Source: Thermoproteota archaeon
GTDB lineage: Archaea; Thermoproteota; Thermoprotei; Gearchaeales; Gearchaeaceae
DNA: 64,000 nt
Assembly (NCBI GenBank): GCA_021324265.1
Contig: JAJPJK010000006.1
Coordinates: forward strand, 124,001 to 188,000
Direction: 5' to 3'
Shown: positions 26,162 through 34,963 of the stretch, piece after piece
How positions within the stretch are numbered: the stretch's first letter is position 1
Layout of the letters: each line of letters starts with the position of its first letter
Program-made: the position numbers and the translations under genes
The notes under the pieces: generated by a model
The model's database searches: none
Seen by the model: the letters and a program-made list of their open reading frames with translations, nothing else
Told to the model about the DNA's origin: nothing

Positions 26162-26580
26162 GTGAACAACTCAATAAGTTAAAAGAAATTCTACCTTATG
26201 CAGAAATCTATAAAATATACAAGAACAAATATTATGCTAAGATACCAAAGGATAAGTGGCATGATGCTGCAAGAAGGCTTAAGGAAGCCGGCTATGTGTT
26301 ACTTTCAGCAGTTACTGCAGTGGATAGGTTAAATTCAATGGAAGTCATGTTCATATGTAGACGTTTAGAAGCAAATGGATTAGTTATTGTCGGTACGCTA
26401 ATAGATAGGAATGATCCGAGAATACCTTCATTAGTTAGTGTTTGGGAAGGGGCTCATTTCCATGAGAGGGAGACGTTTGATCTTATGGGCGTATATTTCG
26501 AAGGAAATCCTGATTTGAGAAGGATACTTCTTCCTCCGCATTGGGTAGGCCATCCTTTAAGGAAGGATTATAAATGGTGA
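26158..26580 (+). CDS. nuoC: Complex I subunit NuoC
   Basis: A 140-residue 30-kDa-family subunit, shorter than bacterial NuoC. The C-terminal signature is clear: WEGAHFHERETFDLMGVYF followed by RRILLPPHW and HPLRKDY. It overlaps nuoD by 7 bp. It is separate from NuoD, unlike the fused form of some bacteria. Confidence 0.92.
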   Translation: MSEQLNKLKEILPYAEIYKIYKNKYYAKIPKDKWHDAARRLKEAGYVLLSAVTAVDRLNSMEVMFICRRLEANGLVIVGTLIDRNDPRIPSLVSVWEGAHFHERETFDLMGVYFEGNPDLRRILLPPHWVGHPLRKDYKW

Positions 26581-27689
26581 CAGAAGAAAAACAGGTAGGT
26601 AGAGAAGTAAGAAAGCTTGTGATAAACGTAGGTCCTCAGCATCCATCTACACACGGGCCCATGGATCTCATAGTGACTGTTGAAGGAGAAACTATTGTCG
26701 ATGTCGATGTCGTCCTTGGGTATATTCATAGAGGAATAGAAAAGCTTTGTGAATTAAGAAATTATTTTCAAATTCCAACATATCTAAATAGGTTATGCTA
26801 TGTTAGTGGTATGTTCTGGGAATACGGTTTTGTGAAAGCAGTAGAAGAAATCATGGATGCAAAGGTTCCTGAACGAGGTGAATGGTTAAGGGTGATAGCT
26901 TGTGAATTAACAAGGATAGCAAGTCATCTAATATGGTTTTCTGCTTTTACAGCGGATGTAGGGCTTATGACGCTTTTCCCATGGGGGCTGAGGGATAGAG
27001 ATAGGATAATAGATTTGTTGGAAATGATGAGTGGTCAAAGGATGACTTTCGGCTACTTTAGAGTAGGCGGTGTAAGATATGATTTGCCTACAAATTTCGA
27101 TGTGTATGCTGAAAAAGCGATTAATTATGTAGAAAAGCATCTTGAAGAGTATGAGAAAGTAATTTATAACAACCCGGTTTTCTTAGCTCGAACAGTAGAT
27201 ATCTGTCCTGTTCCTGCTTCTAAGGCAATAGATCTTGGATGGACCGGACCAATGTTGAGGGCCTCTGGTGTAAAGCGTGACCTGAGACGTGATGAACCAT
27301 ATGCAGCATACGAATTTTTAGATTTTGAAATACCCGTAGGAAAAAAAGGTGATACATATGATCGTGTCTATGTTAGGTTAGAGGAAATTAAGCAGAGCAT
27401 AAATATAGTAAGACAGGCATTGAAGCGAATTCCATCAGGACCGTATCAAACAAGATCGTTGCTATATCCTCCTCCAGGGATTGGCTATGGTTGGGTTGAG
27501 GATTCAAGAGGTGAATGTGGTTACATGGTCGTAAGTGATGGTACACCTAAACCCTATAGAGTTAAAATTAGAAGCCCCGCTTACATTCATGTCATGAGCA
27601 TCCCAAACGTGATTAAGGGCTCAAAGATTGCGGATTTATATGCCATACTGGGATCTTTTGATCCTTGCCTAGGAGAAATAGACAGGTGA
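26574..27689 (+). CDS. nuoD: Complex I subunit NuoD
   Basis: A 371-residue 49-kDa subunit related to hydrogenase large subunits. It shows VGPQHPSTHGPM near residue 19, LGYIHRGIEKL near residue 47 and the conserved end DLYAILGSFDPCLGEIDR. The hydrogenase nickel-ligand Cys pairs are absent, as expected for a quinone-reducing enzyme. It forms the quinone cavity with NuoB. Confidence 0.94.
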   Translation: MVTEEKQVGREVRKLVINVGPQHPSTHGPMDLIVTVEGETIVDVDVVLGYIHRGIEKLCELRNYFQIPTYLNRLCYVSGMFWEYGFVKAVEEIMDAKVPERGEWLRVIACELTRIASHLIWFSAFTADVGLMTLFPWGLRDRDRIIDLLEMMSGQRMTFGYFRVGGVRYDLPTNFDVYAEKAINYVEKHLEEYEKVIYNNPVFLARTVDICPVPASKAIDLGWTGPMLRASGVKRDLRRDEPYAAYEFLDFEIPVGKKGDTYDRVYVRLEEIKQSINIVRQALKRIPSGPYQTRSLLYPPPGIGYGWVEDSRGECGYMVVSDGTPKPYRVKIRSPAYIHVMSIPNVIKGSKIADLYAILGSFDPCLGEIDR

Positions 27690-27693
27690 AAAT

Positions 27694-28791
27694 ATGATCG
27701 ACAGCATAATTACTTACCTAAAATCCAATCCTCTTCTTGCCGATTCCTTGAGAGTTGTGGTAGCGATGGTATTTGCGCTAATATTCATGTTACTCAATGC
27801 CCTAATTTTCATTTATGTCGAGAGAAAGGTATGGGCTAGGACCATGCAACGTATGGGTCCAACTTATGTAGGAAAGTGGGGAATATTACAGCTTATAGCT
27901 GATTTCGTTAAAGTGCTCAATAAGGAAATAATCATTCCTGCGAAAGCGAATAGATTTGCGTTCTTAGCTATGCCTGTGTTCATTACAGCTGTTTCGCTTT
28001 TATTGATAATCGTAATGCCTTACGATTACGTCGTAGCTTATACTTTGCTTATCTTTCAACCCATATTTCCAGCGATAAGTATATTGAAATATGCTGTTGT
28101 TTCAAGTTACTTCCAGTATGGGGTTCTTTTAATATTCGTTATTCTTAGCTTCAATCCAATTTTTATTTTACTTACAGGCTGGATAAGCAATAATAAGTAT
28201 AGTATAGTGGGAGGATTCAGGGCTGCAGCACAGCTATTAAGTTTTGAAGTACCCTTTTTGCTTTCTGTCGCTGCTGTTGTGGTACTTACTGGTTCGTTGA
28301 ATCTTTATGAGATTGTTGAGAAACAAAAGAGCATGTGGCTCATATTCTTAGCTCCTTTAACTTTTATCCTCTTTTTGATAACAGCTATTGCCGAAGCCGA
28401 AAGAACGCCATTTGACATACCTGATGCTGAATCTGAGATAATTGCAGGCTGGAATACTGAATATAGCGCATCTCCGTTTCTTTTGCTAATAATGGGCATG
28501 TATGTCAGGGCTTTCGTAAGTGCAACTCTATTAGCTATTTTCTTCTTCGGAGGATGGCTAGGTCCAACGCTTCCTGGATTCCTAGCACCTATGAGCGGGC
28601 CTCTGTGGCTTATGATTAAAACATACTTCTTCATGTTTCTCTACATTTTGATAAGAGCAGCATTTCCTAGATATAGAATAGATCAGCTTTTAAGTTTAAG
28701 CTGGACAAAATTGCTTCCACTTTCAGTTGCCAATTTACTCATTGTAATAGCAGTAAAGTATTATTTGATGAGTATGGGGCTTATGAGCTAA
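27694..28791 (+). CDS. nuoH: Complex I subunit NuoH
   Basis: A 365-residue membrane subunit with about eight spans. The first loop has ERKVWARTMQRMGPTYVG, and the acidic loop AEAERTPFDIPDAESEI contacts the quinone channel. It links the peripheral and membrane arms. It sits 4 bp after nuoD. Confidence 0.94.
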   Translation: MIDSIITYLKSNPLLADSLRVVVAMVFALIFMLLNALIFIYVERKVWARTMQRMGPTYVGKWGILQLIADFVKVLNKEIIIPAKANRFAFLAMPVFITAVSLLLIIVMPYDYVVAYTLLIFQPIFPAISILKYAVVSSYFQYGVLLIFVILSFNPIFILLTGWISNNKYSIVGGFRAAAQLLSFEVPFLLSVAAVVVLTGSLNLYEIVEKQKSMWLIFLAPLTFILFLITAIAEAERTPFDIPDAESEIIAGWNTEYSASPFLLLIMGMYVRAFVSATLLAIFFFGGWLGPTLPGFLAPMSGPLWLMIKTYFFMFLYILIRAAFPRYRIDQLLSLSWTKLLPLSVANLLIVIAVKYYLMSMGLMS

Positions 28792-28823
28792 TAAGCTTAT
28801 ATGAAGGGTAACTCTAAGTAGCT

Positions 28824-29261
28824 ATGTCCGTGAGCTCCAAGGAAGGTTTGCTTCATAGGCTTAAAAGAATTATAATAGGGCCATTGATCTCTTTCTTCAC
28901 CGTAACTAAATATGTCTTCGTCAAAAGACCAACCATAGAATATCCAACTAAAACAATCATATTCCCTGACCGATTTAGAGGTGTTCTTGAAGTAGATGAC
29001 GAACTTTGCATAGGTTGTGGAATATGTGCAAAGGTTTGCCCTAATACATGCATTTTCATGGTTCCTTACGAAAAAGGTAAGCCTGCAATGATTCCTGAAA
29101 TAGATCTGCAGCACTGCATGTTTTGTGGTCTATGTGTAGATTATTGTCCGCCACAAGCTATCTATCACACCCATGTTGTAAGCATTATTGGGTTTAAGAG
29201 AGAAGATCTTTACCTAGATCAAAAGAAGGTTACTAGGGTCCAAGAGCTGGAATACAAGTAA
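28824..29261 (+). CDS. nuoI: Complex I subunit NuoI (two 4Fe-4S)
   Basis: A 145-residue protein with two 4Fe-4S motifs, CIGCGICAKVCP and CMFCGLCVDYCP, carrying clusters N6a and N6b. NuoE, NuoF and NuoG are absent from the cluster, so NuoI is the likely electron entry point, perhaps from ferredoxin or an F420H2-linked module. Its last base is shared with the start of the next gene (29261), so that gene is translationally coupled. Confidence 0.94.
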   Translation: MSVSSKEGLLHRLKRIIIGPLISFFTVTKYVFVKRPTIEYPTKTIIFPDRFRGVLEVDDELCIGCGICAKVCPNTCIFMVPYEKGKPAMIPEIDLQHCMFCGLCVDYCPPQAIYHTHVVSIIGFKREDLYLDQKKVTRVQELEYK

Positions 29262-29917
29262 TGATTGTAGAAAGTTGTAATTTTCCTGAAGATGTACTCT
29301 ATGATATCGAAAGCAATACTTGGTTGAAAAAATATGATGAATTTTATAGGCTGGGAATAAACTCCTTTCTCGCTTGGCTTTCGGGGAAATTTATGGGCAT
29401 AAGGTTTCATGCGAAGGATATTGTGGAAAAAGGGCAAATTATATGTTCAATGGATGCTGTAAGGAGATTTGATGTTATAAGATCTCCTTTCAAAGCTAAA
29501 ATAAAAGCGTTAAATGAAGATCTGTTAAGACGCCCAATACTACTCAATAAGGATCCATACGGATCAGGCTGGATAGCTGATTTGGAACCTCTTCAAGAAG
29601 TTTTAAGCTTTAACTATAAGAGTATAGAGGAAATTAAGGAAGCGATAGCAAATCAAATTAAAATGTATAAAGTTAGATGTTTTTCTGAATACCCAGATTA
29701 TGAATTTTTTGAGGTTGGCGTTGAATGCTCTACGGTTCTAGCCAAGATAAATGAACTTTTCGCCAATTCTGAGATTGGTACAGTTGTTCATATAGTATCA
29801 GATGATCCAACTGCTCCGATAGAGATGATACGGTGGGAAGAGCAAACAGGACAGAAATTTGTAGAGTATAAAAAAGAAGGAAACTTATTCCATTTATTCG
29901 CCAAAAAAATTAGATAA
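29261..29917 (+). CDS. GcvH-like / TusA-like fusion protein in the complex I operon
   Basis: A 218-residue protein starting on the last base of nuoI. Residues ~25-110 align with the glycine cleavage H protein: LGINSFLAW, then IRSPFKAKI, ALNEDL and LLNKDPYGSGWIADLEP. The lipoyl-lysine site (ESVK in H proteins) reads DAVR, so the acceptor is Arg68 and lipoylation is not possible there. Residues ~145-218 resemble TusA: EVGVECSTVL keeps the active Cys (C156) but not the CPxP prolines, and DDPTAPIEMIRWEEQTG is the usual second half. It may be a sulfur-carrying or structural accessory to complex I. I know of no described protein with this exact build. Confidence 0.72.
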   Translation: MIVESCNFPEDVLYDIESNTWLKKYDEFYRLGINSFLAWLSGKFMGIRFHAKDIVEKGQIICSMDAVRRFDVIRSPFKAKIKALNEDLLRRPILLNKDPYGSGWIADLEPLQEVLSFNYKSIEEIKEAIANQIKMYKVRCFSEYPDYEFFEVGVECSTVLAKINELFANSEIGTVVHIVSDDPTAPIEMIRWEEQTGQKFVEYKKEGNLFHLFAKKIR

Positions 29918-29920
29918 CTA

Positions 29921-30784
29921 TTATTTTTCTATAGGGTTCCTTATAACGCTACCCCACTCACTCCATGAACCATCATAGTTTTTGACATTCTGATAACCTA
30001 AAAGATACTTTAACACGAACCATGTAATTGAAGATCTCTCTCCTATTCTGCAATATGTAATTATCTCTTTATCTGGTGTTACACCTCTGCTTTTATATAG
30101 TTCCTCCAGTTCTTTTCTTGTTTTGAATGTCCCATCTTCTTCTCTTACTGCTAAGGACCAAGGAATGTTTATGGCGCCTGGGATGTGGCCACCTCTTTGA
30201 GCTTTCTCATCAGGATATTCAGGAGGAGCTAGAATCTCTCCTGTGTATTCTTTGGGGCTTCTTACATCTACTAAGACATGGTCTTTCATTTTTAATACCT
30301 GTCTTACATAATCCATGTATGCTCTTAATGTATCGTCTGGGTCCTTTGCCTTAAAAGTTGCTCTTGGGAATGAGGGTATTTCTTTGGTTAGCGGTCTATT
30401 TTCCAAAATCCATTTCTTTCTCCCTCCATCCATCAACTTAACTTTTTCTACGCCATAATACTTCAGAATCCAAAAAGAAAACGCAGCAAACCAGTTATTG
30501 TAGTCTCCGTAAAGAATTATCGTTGTATCGTTTGATATCCCGTTCCTAGAAAGCAATTCTTCAAGTTGCTCTTTTGTAAGTATATCTCTGACAACAGGGT
30601 GATTCATGTCCTTTTTCCAATCAAATAAAACGGCGTTTGGAATATGACCAACGAAATAGTTCGAAACCGGATCGTAATCAACTTCTACAATCCTTATGCT
30701 GCTATCGTTTAAATGGTTTGCAACCCAGTCAGTGCTTACCAATACATCTGGATATGCATATTCACGGAATTTCGCCTCTGACAT
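29921..30784 (-). CDS. Two-domain rhodanese, thiosulfate/mercaptopyruvate sulfurtransferase
   Basis: A 287-residue tandem rhodanese. The first domain (VSTDWVANHLND, FDWKKDMNHP) is the inactive kind. The second has DVRSPKEYTGE and the active loop TYCRIGERSS with the catalytic Cys. CRIGER-type loops are found in thiosulfate sulfurtransferases. It lies on the opposite strand inside the nuo gene block, convergent with the GcvH-TusA fusion (3-bp gap) and divergent from nuoJ. A sulfur relay with the TusA-like domain is an attractive inference. Confidence 0.88.
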   Translation of the reverse strand: MSEAKFREYAYPDVLVSTDWVANHLNDSSIRIVEVDYDPVSNYFVGHIPNAVLFDWKKDMNHPVVRDILTKEQLEELLSRNGISNDTTIILYGDYNNWFAAFSFWILKYYGVEKVKLMDGGRKKWILENRPLTKEIPSFPRATFKAKDPDDTLRAYMDYVRQVLKMKDHVLVDVRSPKEYTGEILAPPEYPDEKAQRGGHIPGAINIPWSLAVREEDGTFKTRKELEELYKSRGVTPDKEIITYCRIGERSSITWFVLKYLLGYQNVKNYDGSWSEWGSVIRNPIEK

Positions 30785-30867
30785 AGTATAACACTGTTAT
30801 AGAGAAGATATAAGTCTTTCGATTATCGGGTAAAAAAATATAAATCAGCGACCGTGTTATAGCCACA
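30785..30867. promoter_or_regulatory. Divergent rhodanese / nuoJ control region with repeated TGTTATAG
   Basis: The spacer has two TATA-like boxes. ACTTATATC on the - strand serves the rhodanese; AAATATAAAT lies about 26 nt before the nuoJ ATG. TATAACA-C-TGTTATA is a perfect inverted repeat with a one-base centre at 30787-30801, covering the likely rhodanese transcription start. TGTTATAG recurs at 30855-30862, just before nuoJ. A shared regulator binding both starts is plausible. Confidence 0.5.
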
Positions 30868-31362
30868 ATGGATTTAGCGGTAGATACAAATACTATCATT
30901 TATATTTTGGCAATCGCATGGGCAACTATCTTCTCATTTTTAGCTATTAAGACTAAAGACGTCCTTTATTCAGCTGTTTTTTTGGTTGGAATGTATGTTT
31001 CGGCTGCTTGGGCACTTATTCAGATCGATGCTTGGTTTCTCGCTTTAATATATCTCTTTGTCAATGCTGGAGGCGTATTGGTATTGATAATATTTGCTGC
31101 AATGTTGACAAGGCCAACAATAGATATACCTCCTACTAGAAGAATTTCTTTAGCAGCACTCATTAATTCCTCACTTGTGGTTTTGCTTATTGCTATATTG
31201 CTGCTGATTTCGAGAGCTCAACTAACGACCTCATTTACTTCGAATTTCTCAGCTATAATCCAATTCTTATTTAGCAATTATGGTATATCCTTACTCATAC
31301 TCTCTGTTGCTGTTCTTTCTATTTATTTAGGAGCGATTTATGTAGCTAGCGAGGAAAAATGA
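30868..31362 (+). CDS. nuoJ: Complex I subunit NuoJ
   Basis: A 164-residue protein with five spans. The conserved third span carries LALIYLFVNAGGVLVLIIFAA, matching the pi-bulge helix region of NuoJ. It restarts the nuo genes after the rhodanese and probably has its own promoter. It overlaps nuoK by 4 bp. Confidence 0.88.
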   Translation: MDLAVDTNTIIYILAIAWATIFSFLAIKTKDVLYSAVFLVGMYVSAAWALIQIDAWFLALIYLFVNAGGVLVLIIFAAMLTRPTIDIPPTRRISLAALINSSLVVLLIAILLLISRAQLTTSFTSNFSAIIQFLFSNYGISLLILSVAVLSIYLGAIYVASEEK

Positions 31363-31664
31363 ATGCTCTTATTGCTCTCATTGCGGTCCTTCCTCTTTTC
31401 TTGATAGGCGTATACGGCATTTTAGCAAGAAGGCATTTTATAAGAATTATAATTTCAGTTGAAATAGCTATGAGCGCAGTAATTTTAACCATCGGTACTT
31501 TCGCTACCGTCACCAGCTCCTTTGGCGAGGTGTTGGGCGTTTTGGTAATCATCATAATAGCACTTGAGGCAGCACTAGGTCTTGCAATAGCAATAGAGAT
31601 GGATAGAACTTACAAAAGTGTTGACATACTAGAGATAAGGAAGTTAAAAGAGGAGACACAATGA
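31359..31664 (+). CDS. nuoK: Complex I subunit NuoK
   Basis: A 101-residue protein with three spans, the standard NuoK size. The second span carries a membrane Glu in SVEIAMSAVIL, and the third carries ALEAALGLAIAI with a second Glu; both are part of the proton path. It overlaps nuoJ and nuoN by 4 bp each. Confidence 0.92.
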   Translation: MNALIALIAVLPLFLIGVYGILARRHFIRIIISVEIAMSAVILTIGTFATVTSSFGEVLGVLVIIIIALEAALGLAIAIEMDRTYKSVDILEIRKLKEETQ

Positions 31665-33097
31665 TAGAGAACTACCAAGACTTTCAAAACTTTATGTATT
31701 ATTTCTCACCCTTCTTTTTATTGTTAGTAGGATCGTTAGTAGTGTCTGTTGTCTCTTTATTTAAAAGATTTTTAGCTGCAAAGATTCTCTCATATATATT
31801 TTTGCTATTTTCATTATCTATTACTATTTATTTTATGTATGTAAATGTTAACCTCCTATTCTTCGGTAATTTAGTGGCTGTTGATAATTTCTCTCTAATA
31901 TCATGGATTGCCCTTATTTTAGGTGCAATATTTTCATTCGCTTCCATGGGAGATGACTTAATTCAAAAAGAGACTCAACCACTTTTGCTACTTTCTCTCG
32001 CTGCATCCTTGTTTGTGGTTTCTGTAAGAGATCTCCTTCTTTTATTTTTGGCTATAGAAACTAGCGTATTTCCAGCATATGTTCTTGTTGCACAGTTCAA
32101 GAGAGACTACTTTTCCTTAGAGGCTACCGTGAAGTTCTTTGTTTTCGGCGTACTAGCTACCTTACTCTTCGCATATGGTTTAGCTGTAATATATGGCGCT
32201 GTGGGCGCTACTTCTTTTAGCTCAATAAATTCTTTCATCTCTAGTTCAAGTGTGAATAACTATGTGAATTTTATTATTCTCGGGCTTATCCTATTACTCG
32301 CTTCTTTGGCGATCAAATCTACGTTGGTTCCACTACATGTTTGGGCGATAGATACTTATCAAGGTTCACCTACAAGCATATCGGTTTTCTTATCCACAAC
32401 TTCTAAGCTAACAGGTTTATTCTCAGTAGCCTTGATATTAGTTACAGCTTTCAGGAATTTATTTGATATAGAGCCTTTTATAAGGTATCTCCTTGCGATA
32501 CTTGCGTTAGTAACAATGATATTGCCTAATGTTGCGGCCCTAGTTCAAAAGAATATCAAGAGATTATTGGCTTACTCTTCAGTTGCTCATGCAGGTTACA
32601 TGTCTTTGGTTTTCGTCTTTCCACTGGAAACATTTCCTATTCTAGGTTTTTATGCAGTGACTTATAGCATTGCAAAATCAGTAAGCTTCCTAGTAACAAA
32701 ACGAATATCTGGAGAAGGGAGTGATAGTCCCTACAACAACCTTATGTCACTTTTCAAACTGGATCCATTGGCTGCTACAACGTTCACAGTAGCCTTGCTT
32801 TCTCTTGCTGGCATTCCTCCTTTTGCAGGCTTTATGGCTAAATTTTTATTATTTTTAAATACTGCATTTACCGGTAATCTTGGACTAGCTCTCGCGTTAG
32901 TTGCTCTTATAATGAGCGGCATTTCCGTTTACTATTATGCATATCTAATAAGGTTGGAAGTCATAGAAAGTAACAATGAGAACATATCAATATTCAAAAA
33001 CTCTGAAATGGATGCCTTTATGATCATATCTATAATTGCTTTAGTAATATTAACATTCTTTCCGTCATATTTATATTATCAATTCCCAATTTTTTAA
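31661..33097 (+). CDS. nuoN: Complex I antiporter-like subunit NuoN
   Basis: A 478-residue protein with about 14 spans. FLAIETSVFPAYVLVAQF, FSLEATVKFFVFG, then IKSTLVPLHVWAIDTYQGSP and LLAYSSVAHAGYMS identify NuoN rather than NuoL or NuoM. It carries a Glu in span 5 and Lys in the central spans for proton transfer. It is the only antiporter-like subunit here: nuoL and nuoM are absent between nuoK and nuoN and elsewhere in the window. Its end overlaps the convergent PhoU-like gene by 4 bp. Confidence 0.9.
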   Translation: MIENYQDFQNFMYYFSPFFLLLVGSLVVSVVSLFKRFLAAKILSYIFLLFSLSITIYFMYVNVNLLFFGNLVAVDNFSLISWIALILGAIFSFASMGDDLIQKETQPLLLLSLAASLFVVSVRDLLLLFLAIETSVFPAYVLVAQFKRDYFSLEATVKFFVFGVLATLLFAYGLAVIYGAVGATSFSSINSFISSSSVNNYVNFIILGLILLLASLAIKSTLVPLHVWAIDTYQGSPTSISVFLSTTSKLTGLFSVALILVTAFRNLFDIEPFIRYLLAILALVTMILPNVAALVQKNIKRLLAYSSVAHAGYMSLVFVFPLETFPILGFYAVTYSIAKSVSFLVTKRISGEGSDSPYNNLMSLFKLDPLAATTFTVALLSLAGIPPFAGFMAKFLLFLNTAFTGNLGLALALVALIMSGISVYYYAYLIRLEVIESNNENISIFKNSEMDAFMIISIIALVILTFFPSYLYYQFPIF

Positions 33098-34035
33098 TAC
33101 GAAGTTATTAGATCATAAATATCTATATTGAAATTTATAATCTCTTTTATTGCATTTATTATTGAAACTTCTTCTAAAGATATATTTTGGCTCATATTAT
33201 CTAATTTTCTTAGTTCGGAAAGGAGTTCTTGTTTTAAATCTTCAAAGTTTCCCTTTTTCCTTGCAAAGGAAATCAATATTTTCTCCTGTAAGTTTTGTAG
33301 TTTGAAAGTAACTTCTTGAACGTTCTTAAGAAATTCAGGGTTTAGTTTAGTCCCTCGAACTGCAAATATTTTTGCCAGTCTAGCTGCTTCATCTCCTATT
33401 TTCTCTATGAAATGGGCTGCTATTCTTAAGTCCAAACAATCCAATAAAGTAAGTTCTAATTTATTTAATAGTGCAGGCCTTAATATCAGGCTTCTTAGCT
33501 GCCTCACCATTAAAAAATATAGTCTATCAACCTCCTCATCCCTTTCAAAGATTGTATTTAATATCTTTTCTCCTTCCAGAGAGCTTCTTACGGCATCGAC
33601 GTACATTGTAGATGTTATTGCATTCATTCTAAATAGTAACTTGAAAGGATGTATTGAAGTTTCATCGATCAGATTTTGAAGAGTGATTAGATCCATCCTT
33701 TCGTCCACGATTTCAAGCCCGCTTAGTTTTCTAACGATTCTTATTATTTCTTCTCTTTCTTCGTGGCTGAAACCTTTCTCCTTTATAATCTTTATTATGT
33801 TATATCCAAACAAATAATAACCCAGTATTCTCTTTTCTATTGAACTTTTTTCATACTCTAATATTACCTCCTTATCTTCTCTCTTATCCTCAGTCATAGG
33901 CAAGATTGTGAGTTCCCCGCTTTCTCTTACTTCCAGTCTAACTTCTGATCCTTTCTTAAGGTTGTATTCTTGGATCCAATTTATAGGTAATGCTATGTAA
34001 AATGAGTTTCCAATTTTCTGTATTTTTCTCAGCAT
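33094..34035 (-). CDS. AbrB-domain / PhoU-domain regulator
   Basis: A 313-residue protein. Residues 1-48 form a SpoVT/AbrB swapped-hairpin DNA-binding domain (RKIQKIGNSFYIALPINWIQ). The rest is helical with two PhoU-like repeats (AAHFIEKIGDEAARLAKIFA near residue 210). AbrB-PhoU fusions are common in archaea and are taken as phosphate-linked transcription regulators. No phosphate transporter lies next to it. It is divergent from the recombinase gene. Confidence 0.82.
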   Translation of the reverse strand: MLRKIQKIGNSFYIALPINWIQEYNLKKGSEVRLEVRESGELTILPMTEDKREDKEVILEYEKSSIEKRILGYYLFGYNIIKIIKEKGFSHEEREEIIRIVRKLSGLEIVDERMDLITLQNLIDETSIHPFKLLFRMNAITSTMYVDAVRSSLEGEKILNTIFERDEEVDRLYFLMVRQLRSLILRPALLNKLELTLLDCLDLRIAAHFIEKIGDEAARLAKIFAVRGTKLNPEFLKNVQEVTFKLQNLQEKILISFARKKGNFEDLKQELLSELRKLDNMSQNISLEEVSIINAIKEIINFNIDIYDLITSY

Positions 34036-34051
34036 AATATATTAATTAATG

Positions 34052-34068
34052 ATTTTTCGTTGAAAAAT
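34052..34068. repeat. 17-nt hairpin-like inverted repeat between the AbrB-PhoU and recombinase genes
   Basis: ATTTTTC-GTT-GAAAAAT is a perfect 7-bp stem with a 3-nt loop in the 70-bp divergent spacer. It lies 17 nt from the - start and upstream of CTTTTAAGG, the TATA-like box of the recombinase. It could be an operator for the AbrB-type protein. AT-rich sequence makes chance occurrence likely. Confidence 0.3.
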
Positions 34069-34105
34069 ATGAGAAAAGGCTTTTAAGGAAATTTCAACTC
34101 TAATT

Positions 34106-34924
34106 GTGGATCTACCTGAAAGTGCGCTAGAATTCCTTGCTAGCCTGATAGGAAAAAGCAAAAACACTAAAAAAACTTATGTTACAATTATCAAGAAATT
34201 TCATGAGAGGATAAAAAAGGAAAGCTTCGGTGAGAAAGATATATTGAAGTATCTAACAGAGCTTGAGCTTAAAGGAGCTAAGCAGTCAACACTGCGATTA
34301 AGTGCGATTGTGCTAAAAAAATATGCGAAATACATGAATCTCGACGCCTCTAAGATTCCAATACCGAGCTACAAAAATGAGCCAAAACAAATTTACATAA
34401 GAGAAGAGGATCTAACTAGATTCTTGAATTCCTTCGATAATCTCAGGGATAAGTTAATAGTGAGACTCTTACTTTTTACAGGTTGCAGAGTTGGTGAAAT
34501 TGCTAACATGCATGTTGAAGATATAGATTTTGCCAGACGCGTGATAAAAATAATTGACCATGGTCACTACGAAATTAAGAAGCAAAGATTAGTGCCAGTT
34601 GATGAGTACACCTTAGACCTTCTTAGAAGTTATATTAAGGGCAAGAGTCATGGTAGAATATTTGAGCTAAGCGTTAGAGCGATTCAAAAGATGATAAAGA
34701 GAAAAGCTATAAAAGCAGGTCTACCTTATGCTAACCAGCTGACACCTCACAAGCTAAGGCATACCATGGCCATATATTGGATAACCAAAGGAGGCGATTT
34801 AAGAACACTGCAAAGAATACTTGGTCATAGCAGCATAAGAACCACTGAAATATATCTAGATTATGATTTTCAAGATATGATGCGGGTATATGATAGAGTA
34901 ACTAGAAATTTTGTGAATTCATAA
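34106..34924 (+). CDS. Tyrosine recombinase, XerA-like
   Basis: A 272-residue integrase-family protein with a GTG start at 34106 and a TATA-like CTTTTAAGG about 24 nt upstream. An N-terminal SAM-like core-binding domain (~1-90) precedes the catalytic domain. Active residues are visible: Arg in TGCRVGEIANMH, HKLRH, GHSSIRTTEIY with His and the nucleophilic Tyr (IYLDY). Its size fits archaeal XerA, which resolves chromosome dimers at dif. No att sites, tRNA or phage genes flank it, favouring a housekeeping XerA over a mobile integrase. Confidence 0.85.
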   Translation: MDLPESALEFLASLIGKSKNTKKTYVTIIKKFHERIKKESFGEKDILKYLTELELKGAKQSTLRLSAIVLKKYAKYMNLDASKIPIPSYKNEPKQIYIREEDLTRFLNSFDNLRDKLIVRLLLFTGCRVGEIANMHVEDIDFARRVIKIIDHGHYEIKKQRLVPVDEYTLDLLRSYIKGKSHGRIFELSVRAIQKMIKRKAIKAGLPYANQLTPHKLRHTMAIYWITKGGDLRTLQRILGHSSIRTTEIYLDYDFQDMMRVYDRVTRNFVNS

Positions 34925-34963
34925 AACAGAAAGCCTTTTAAATGAAATTTTAGAGAATTAACG

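Noticed and set aside
34106-34924. Mobile integrase or prophage end
   Set aside because: The recombinase has no flanking tRNA, direct att repeats or phage genes; a housekeeping XerA is simpler. A dif site was looked for in the adjacent spacers and not seen.
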